Source: Oscillospiraceae bacterium (lineage in GTDB: Bacteria; Bacillota; Clostridia; Oscillospirales; Ruminococcaceae). From it: DNA of 64,000 nucleotides. Positions 59,767 through 64,000 of the stretch are shown piece after piece. Numbering within the stretch: the stretch's first letter is position 1; every line of letters begins with the position of its first letter. The position numbers and the translations under genes are program-made. The DNA lies in the NCBI GenBank assembly GCA_900770285.1, contig CAAGJO010000030.1:1-64000 (forward strand). The letters are read 5' to 3'. The notes below the pieces were generated by a model, which did not search any database, was not told the DNA's origin, and worked only from the letters and a program-made list of their open reading frames with translations.

Positions 59767-60399
59767 ATGAATATTATTCTTTTAGGCGCTCCTGGCGCAG
59801 GTAAGGGTACACAGGCAGAGGTTATAAGCAAAGAGCTTAATATTCCTACAATTTCAACAGGCAATATGTTGAGAGCTGCTGTTAAGGCAGGTACAGAATA
59901 TGGCTTGAAAGCTAAGGCTGCTATGGACGCAGGCGACTTGGTTTCTGACGATATTGTAATCGGTATTCTTCAGGACAGAATCAAAGAGCCTGATGCTCAG
60001 AATGGTTTCATTCTTGACGGTTTTCCAAGAACTGTTCCTCAGGCTGAAGCTCTCGATGCTATGAATGTTAAGATTGACAAAGTAGTTGAGATTTATGTTC
60101 CCGATGAAACAATCAAACAGAGAGTAAGCGGAAGAAGAGTTTGTCTTGACTGCGGAGCTACTTATCACATAGACTTTAAACCAAGCAAGGTTGAAGGAAT
60201 TTGTGATGTTTGCGGCAAGCCATTGGTTGTTCGTAAGGACGATCAGCCTGAAACTGTAATAAGCAGATTGAAAACTTATCATGAACAAACAGCTCCTTTA
60301 AAAGATTATTATGCTGCACAGGGTAAGCTTGTAACTGTTGTTGGTCAGGAAGATGTAGCTGATACATCAAAGGCCACACTTGCTGCTATTAAGGGTTAG
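59767..60399 (+). CDS. adk: Adenylate kinase
   Basis: 210 residues. P-loop GAPGAGKGTQ at the N-terminus; LDGFPRTVPQAEALD is the AMP region. The lid is of the zinc type: CLDCGATYH...CDVCGKP. Balances ATP, ADP and AMP. Standard place between secY and map. Confidence 0.96.
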   Translation: MNIILLGAPGAGKGTQAEVISKELNIPTISTGNMLRAAVKAGTEYGLKAKAAMDAGDLVSDDIVIGILQDRIKEPDAQNGFILDGFPRTVPQAEALDAMNVKIDKVVEIYVPDETIKQRVSGRRVCLDCGATYHIDFKPSKVEGICDVCGKPLVVRKDDQPETVISRLKTYHEQTAPLKDYYAAQGKLVTVVGQEDVADTSKATLAAIKG

Positions 60400-60426
60400 T
60401 TTATATAATTTCAAGGTGTTGTAATA

Positions 60427-61173
60427 ATGATTCGAGTTAAATCAAACAAAGAACTTGAAAAAATGCGTTTGGCAGGAAAAATCACAGGCGGTGCATTGGT
60501 TGCCGCTGGTGAGGCTATCAGACCGGGTATGACTACCCACGAGCTTGATACTGTTATTCGCAAGTATATTACATCTCACGGAGCAAAGCCAAGCTTTTTA
60601 GGCTACGGCGGATTTCCCGCCTCAGCCTGTATTTCCGTGAATGATGAGGTAATACACGGAATTCCCGATTCCCGAAAACTTGTTGAGGGAGATATTGTAT
60701 CAGTTGATGTGGGAGCATACATTGACGGATATCACGGAGATTCCTGTAAAACCTTTGCTGTCGGAGAAATTTCCGATGAGGCAAAAGCTTTGATGAAGTC
60801 CACTGAGGAAAGCCTTTATCTTGCAATAGATATGGTGAAGCCCGGCATACGTCTCGGCGACATTGGTGCGGCAATTCAAAAGCATAATGAGGACAACGGA
60901 TATACTGTTGTTCGTGAATTTGTGGGACATGGCGTAGGACGTGATCTTCACGAAGATCCGGAAGTTCCAAACTATGGCAAAGCAGGTCACGGAATCAGAC
61001 TTACTGCAGGTATGGTCATTGCTATTGAGCCAATGATAAATGCAGGAAAGGCTGCTGTAAAGACAATGCCAAACCATTGGACTGTTAAAACCTGCGACGG
61101 AAGCTTGTCCGCACATTTTGAGCATACAATTGCTGTTACTCCAGAAGGCGCAGTTATATTAACTCAGCCTTAA
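60427..61173 (+). CDS. map: Methionine aminopeptidase, type I
   Basis: 248 residues. The five metal ligands are readable: Asp in VSVDVGAYIDGYHGDS (two), His in FVGHGVGRDLHE, Glu in IAIEPM, and Glu in HFEHTIAVT. Removes the start Met from new proteins. No N-terminal SEC-C zinc finger. Weak ribosome site (AAGGTG). Confidence 0.95.
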   Translation: MIRVKSNKELEKMRLAGKITGGALVAAGEAIRPGMTTHELDTVIRKYITSHGAKPSFLGYGGFPASACISVNDEVIHGIPDSRKLVEGDIVSVDVGAYIDGYHGDSCKTFAVGEISDEAKALMKSTEESLYLAIDMVKPGIRLGDIGAAIQKHNEDNGYTVVREFVGHGVGRDLHEDPEVPNYGKAGHGIRLTAGMVIAIEPMINAGKAAVKTMPNHWTVKTCDGSLSAHFEHTIAVTPEGAVILTQP

Positions 61174-61185
61174 CGGAGCGGCATT

Positions 61186-61434
61186 GTGAATATAGAGATC
61201 GGTTCAGTAGTAAAAGCACTGGCAGGCCGTGAGAAAGGGTCCATCTACGTTGCAGTCGGACAAGACGGCGGCTTTGTGTATCTCGCTGACGGAAAAGAGC
61301 GAAAGCTTGAAAGGCCAAAGCGAAAGAGCATGAAGCACATTTCACCTGTTATTTGTGTAATTGATACTGCAGGACTGACAAACAAAAAATTGAGAAAGCT
61401 TATCATGAACTTAAAACCCAAAGATCAGGATTAG
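61186..61434 (+). CDS. KOW-domain (L14e-like) RNA-binding protein
   Basis: 82 residues. A KOW motif at the start (GSVVKALAGREKGSIYVAVG) resembles L14e/L6e/L27e of archaea and eukaryotes. A basic RKLERPKRKSMKHI stretch and a KLRKLI tail follow. In Clostridia such genes stand between map and infA, as here. Likely binds ribosomal or other RNA; function unproved. GTG start with GGAGCGG upstream. Confidence 0.8.
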   Translation: MNIEIGSVVKALAGREKGSIYVAVGQDGGFVYLADGKERKLERPKRKSMKHISPVICVIDTAGLTNKKLRKLIMNLKPKDQD

Positions 61435-61469
61435 CTGACCGCAGCCTTTAATAAAGGAGAGGTATTAAA

Positions 61470-61688
61470 ATGTCAAAAGAAGATGTAATCGAAGTTGAAG
61501 GAACAGTCGTTGAGGCATTGCCGAATGCAACATTCCAGGTAGAACTTCAAAACGGTCATAAGATACTTGCTCACGTTTCCGGAAAGCTGAGAATGAATTA
61601 TATCAGAATAGTACCGGGAGATAAGGTAACGGTCGAGATGTCACCTTATGACTTGACAAAAGGAAGAATCACTTGGAGAGCAAAGTAA
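61470..61688 (+). CDS. infA: Translation initiation factor IF-1
   Basis: 72 residues, one S1-like OB fold. SKEDVIEVEGTVVEALPNATF and GRITWRAK at the end are typical. AAAGGAGAGG upstream. Confidence 0.97.
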   Translation: MSKEDVIEVEGTVVEALPNATFQVELQNGHKILAHVSGKLRMNYIRIVPGDKVTVEMSPYDLTKGRITWRAK

Positions 61689-61746
61689 GCTCTTCACAGA
61701 CCAAAGAATTAAATATTCTTGTTGTTATATTTGAGGAGGTATTTCA

Positions 61747-61860
61747 ATGAAAGTAAGACCTTCAGTAAAGCCTATGTGTGAAAAATGCAAGGTAATCAAA
61801 AGAAAAGGCAAAGTAATGGTTATTTGCCAGAATCCTAAGCATAAACAACGTCAGGGCTAA
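61747..61860 (+). CDS. rpmJ: 50S ribosomal protein L36
   Basis: 37 residues: MKVRPSVKPMCEKCKVIKRK then VICQNPKHKQRQG, with the Cys/His zinc set of the primary L36 form. GAGGAGG upstream. Confidence 0.96.
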   Translation: MKVRPSVKPMCEKCKVIKRKGKVMVICQNPKHKQRQG

Positions 61861-61889
61861 CAAACCAATAATGGAGGTGCAGCTAAATA

Positions 61890-62258
61890 ATGGCTCGTAT
61901 TGCTGGTATAGACCTGCCAAGAGATAAAAGAATCGAAATCGGTTTGACATATATCTACGGCATTGGTCAGAAAACTGCTACAAAAATTCTTGATGAAACA
62001 GGAGTAAATCCTGATATAAGAGTAAAAGACTTGTCAGAAGATGACTTGGCAAAGCTTCGTGATTATATTGACAAGAATCTTACAGTTGAGGGTGACCTTA
62101 GAAGAAACGTTGCTCTTAACATTAAAAGACTTGTAGAAATCGGCTGCTACAGAGGCGTTCGTCATCGTAAAGGTCTTCCTGTAAGAGGACAAAGAACAAA
62201 GACTAACGCAAGAACCCGCAAGGGACCTGTTAAGACGATTGCTAACAAGAAGAAGTAA
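61890..62258 (+). CDS. rpsM: 30S ribosomal protein S13
   Basis: 122 residues. ARIAGIDLPRDKRIEIGLTYI and the C-terminal RGQRTKTNARTRKGP are conserved. ATG after GGAGGTG. Confidence 0.97.
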   Translation: MARIAGIDLPRDKRIEIGLTYIYGIGQKTATKILDETGVNPDIRVKDLSEDDLAKLRDYIDKNLTVEGDLRRNVALNIKRLVEIGCYRGVRHRKGLPVRGQRTKTNARTRKGPVKTIANKKK

Positions 62259-62273
62259 GGAGGGTGTGAACAA

Positions 62274-62672
62274 ATGGCTCAGCAGACTAAGAGAACAACG
62301 GTTCGTCGCCGTCGTGAAAGAAAAAATATTGAACAGGGACAGGTTCATATCCAGTCTACATTTAATAACACAATTGTAACAATTACTGATATGCAGGGAA
62401 ATGCTATTTCTTGGGCATCAGCAGGCGGATTGGGTTTCAGAGGTTCAAAGAAATCTACTCCATTTGCTGCTCAGACAGCTGCTGAAACAGCTGCAAGAGC
62501 TGCTAAAGAGCATGGCCTTAAGAGCGTTGAAGTTTATGTTAAGGGACCTGGTGCCGGAAGAGAGGCTGCAATCAGAGCATTGCAGTCAGAAGAGCTTGAA
62601 GTAAAACTTATCAAAGATGTTACTCCAATCCCTCACAACGGTTGCCGTCCTCCTAAGAGAAGACGTGTATAA
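62274..62672 (+). CDS. rpsK: 30S ribosomal protein S11
   Basis: 132 residues. GQVHIQSTFNNTIVTITDMQG and the C-terminal PIPHNGCRPPKRRRV are typical. AAGGAGGG upstream. Confidence 0.97.
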   Translation: MAQQTKRTTVRRRRERKNIEQGQVHIQSTFNNTIVTITDMQGNAISWASAGGLGFRGSKKSTPFAAQTAAETAARAAKEHGLKSVEVYVKGPGAGREAAIRALQSEELEVKLIKDVTPIPHNGCRPPKRRRV

Positions 62673-62680
62673 TTAATCAA

Positions 62681-62748
62681 TTTGAGTTTGTAGTTTACTC
62701 AAAGTCGAATAAGCCGATAGCTTTATAAGCTATCAGCTAAAGATTCGA
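62681..62748 (+). promoter_or_regulatory. Structured spacer before rpsD
   Basis: TTTGAGT/ACTCAAA (62681-62687, 62697-62703), then TCGAAT (62705-62710) with ATTCGA (62743-62748) enclosing GATAGCTT/AAGCTATC (62716-62734). The arms are perfect. It is placed where an S4-binding leader could act on rpsD, as S4 does on its own mRNA in other Firmicutes. I did not match it to a known S4 site. Confidence 0.45.
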
Positions 62749-62777
62749 TATAACATTAAAAAACGGAGGTATTTACT

Positions 62778-63374
62778 ATGGCAGTAAGCAGAGAACCTAT
62801 CCTTAAGAGATGTAAGGAATTGGGAATCAGCCCAATGGTAATGGGAATTGCAAAGGAAACTAAGAGAGATCCTAATGCAAACAAGAGAAAGAAAGTTTCT
62901 GAATATGGTCTTCAGCTTAAAGAAAAGCAGAAATTGAAGTTCATTTATGGCGTTTTGGAAAAACAGTTCCGTCACTATTTTGATATTGCTCAGAAGATGG
63001 AAGGTCAGGCCGGCGAAAATCTTATAACATGCCTCGAATCCAGACTTGATAATATAGTTTTCAGAAGCTGTCTTGCAACAACCAGACGTGAAGCTCGTCA
63101 GCTTGTTTCTCACGGACATTTTAATGTAAACGGTAAAAGAGTTGATATCCCTTCATACAGAATTAAAGTCGGCGATGTTATTTCATTGAGAGACGGAAGC
63201 AAGAAGAGTGCTAAATTTAAGGAAATCTCCGAAACAACAGCAGGCAGAGTTACTCCTACATGGCTCGAAGTAGATAAGGAAAATCAGACAGCAAAGGTTA
63301 TTCGTATGCCAGTTAAGGAAGACCTTGACTATGAGATTGAAGAACATCTTATCGTCGAGTTGTATTCTAAATAA
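62778..63374 (+). CDS. rpsD: 30S ribosomal protein S4
   Basis: 198 residues. Lacks the N-terminal four-Cys zinc site of some S4 forms. The S4 RNA-binding domain is LESRLDNIVFRSCLATTRREARQLVSHGHF. ACGGAGG upstream. Primary assembly protein and, in Bacillus, a translational repressor of its own gene. Confidence 0.97.
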   Translation: MAVSREPILKRCKELGISPMVMGIAKETKRDPNANKRKKVSEYGLQLKEKQKLKFIYGVLEKQFRHYFDIAQKMEGQAGENLITCLESRLDNIVFRSCLATTRREARQLVSHGHFNVNGKRVDIPSYRIKVGDVISLRDGSKKSAKFKEISETTAGRVTPTWLEVDKENQTAKVIRMPVKEDLDYEIEEHLIVELYSK

Positions 63375-63467
63375 TCTGACAAATCTGATTTATACAGCTA
63401 AAAGATTATTTGAATACAGAAAACGTTTATTCGTATAAATGTTTGAGTTTTAAACGGGAGGGTTTTT

Positions 63468-64000
63468 ATGTTAGAAAAAATCGAAAAGCCTGAGATTGAA
63501 ATAGCCGAGCTTAAAAGCAATGGTACCTATGGAAAATTTATTGTAGAACCATTGGAGCGTGGCTATGGTACTACTCTCGGAAACAGTCTGAGAAGAGTAC
63601 TGCTCTCCTCTTTGCCGGGTGTTGCCGTAACATCCGTAAAAATCGACGGTGTTCATCATGAGCTTTCAACTATTCCCGGTGTTAAGGAAGATGTAACTGA
63701 GATCATTCTTAATCTCAAGGGGCTAACTGCAAAGCTTTATGGAGAAGGTCCTAAAACCGTATATATTGAAGCTGAAGGCGAATGTGAAGTTACAGCCGGA
63801 GATATCAAAACAGATTCTGAAGTTGATATTCTTGTTCCGGATATGCACATTGCAACTTTAAGTGAAGGCGCAAAGTTATATATGGAAATCGTGCTTGATA
63901 TCGGCAGAGGTTATGTTTCTGCGGAAAAGAACAAAGCACTTATACAAAATGCGCCAATCGGTGTAATTGCCGTAGACAGCATTTATTCGCCTGTATTGAA
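63468..64000 (+). CDS. rpoA: RNA polymerase alpha subunit, N-terminal part (cut by window end)
   Basis: 177 complete codons are visible. EPLERGYGTTLGNSLRRVLLSSLPG is the alpha dimerisation signature, followed by GVKEDVTEIILNLK and GRGYVSAEKN of the N-terminal domain. GGGAGGG precedes the ATG. The C-terminal domain lies beyond the window. The 93-nt gap before it holds an AAACGTTTAT/ATAAATGTTT hairpin. Confidence 0.97.
   Translation, partial: MLEKIEKPEIEIAELKSNGTYGKFIVEPLERGYGTTLGNSLRRVLLSSLPGVAVTSVKIDGVHHELSTIPGVKEDVTEIILNLKGLTAKLYGEGPKTVYIEAEGECEVTAGDIKTDSEVDILVPDMHIATLSEGAKLYMEIVLDIGRGYVSAEKNKALIQNAPIGVIAVDSIYSPVL

Noticed and set aside
1..64000. tRNA or rRNA genes and insertion sequences
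   Set aside because: No cloverleaf with a GTTCGANNC-type arm, no rRNA signature and no transposase frame was recognised anywhere in the window.

Overview
The window is 64 kb of chromosome from an AT-rich, Gram-positive, endospore-forming Clostridia, most likely a Ruminococcus-like member of the Oscillospiraceae. This rests on the content, not on a database match. The spore genes yabP, yabQ and a SpoIIM-like gene, T-box and TPP riboswitch control, a 4-cysteine zinc S14, a ferredoxin-linked 2-oxoacid oxidoreductase, and GAAAGG or AGGAGG ribosome binding sites all fit. Many promoters match TTGACA-17-TATAAT closely.

Layout. (1) 1-9.5 kb holds two cell-wall-anchored surface proteins. One is a giant BspA-type leucine-rich-repeat adhesin cut by the left edge; the other is a pilin-like protein. 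Both have variant sorting signals. (2) 9.6-23.3 kb carries HtrA protease, a DUF4364 protein, aroC, ilvB, proC, a SpoIIM-like protein and a YesL-like membrane protein. It also has a zinc/cadmium efflux locus (ArsR repressor, stand-alone HMA chaperone, P-type ATPase), then aroB-aroA and a DUF1836 protein. (3) 23.5-28 kb is an operon of a P-loop ATPase plus the four Vor-type 2-oxoacid:ferredoxin oxidoreductase subunits, facing ilvE. With ilvB this gives genes for both making and breaking branched-chain 2-oxoacids. (4) 28.2-29.8 kb encodes an L,D-transpeptidase-like protein that has lost its catalytic His and Cys. (5) 30-33.8 kb is a compact phage-derived cassette. A fibre-like protein, a short phage protein, an XhlA-like protein, a holin and a GH25-LysM endolysin read left, and an XRE repressor plus ImmA-type protease read right. 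No capsid, tail-tube, packaging or integrase gene is present, and the shared promoter region has an ordered set of operator-like half-sites. (6) 33.9-41.2 kb is galK, trmB, a thioesterase, HAD hydrolases, a small membrane protein, an 85-bp tandem repeat array, prfC and a polysaccharide deacetylase. (7) 41.3-45.9 kb is the thiDCE operon under a TPP riboswitch and tyrS under a T-box. (8) 46-48.5 kb has yabP-yabQ, a DivIC/FtsB-like protein, an S1-domain protein and a lipoprotein. (9) 48.6-64 kb is the S10-spc-alpha ribosomal superoperon, from a structured leader through rpsJ to a truncated rpoA, including secY, adk, map, a KOW-domain protein, infA and rpmJ.

Most of the window is ordinary core genome. 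The most unusual parts are the reduced lysis cassette with its own repressor/protease switch, the active-site-less YkuD protein, the perfect 16-bp inverted repeat that pairs across the spoIIM-like start codon, the 85-bp tandem array before prfC, and structured inserts in the ribosomal operon (the S10 leader with an internal terminator, and the rplW-rplB spacer). No tRNA, rRNA, CRISPR array, transposase or integrase was seen.
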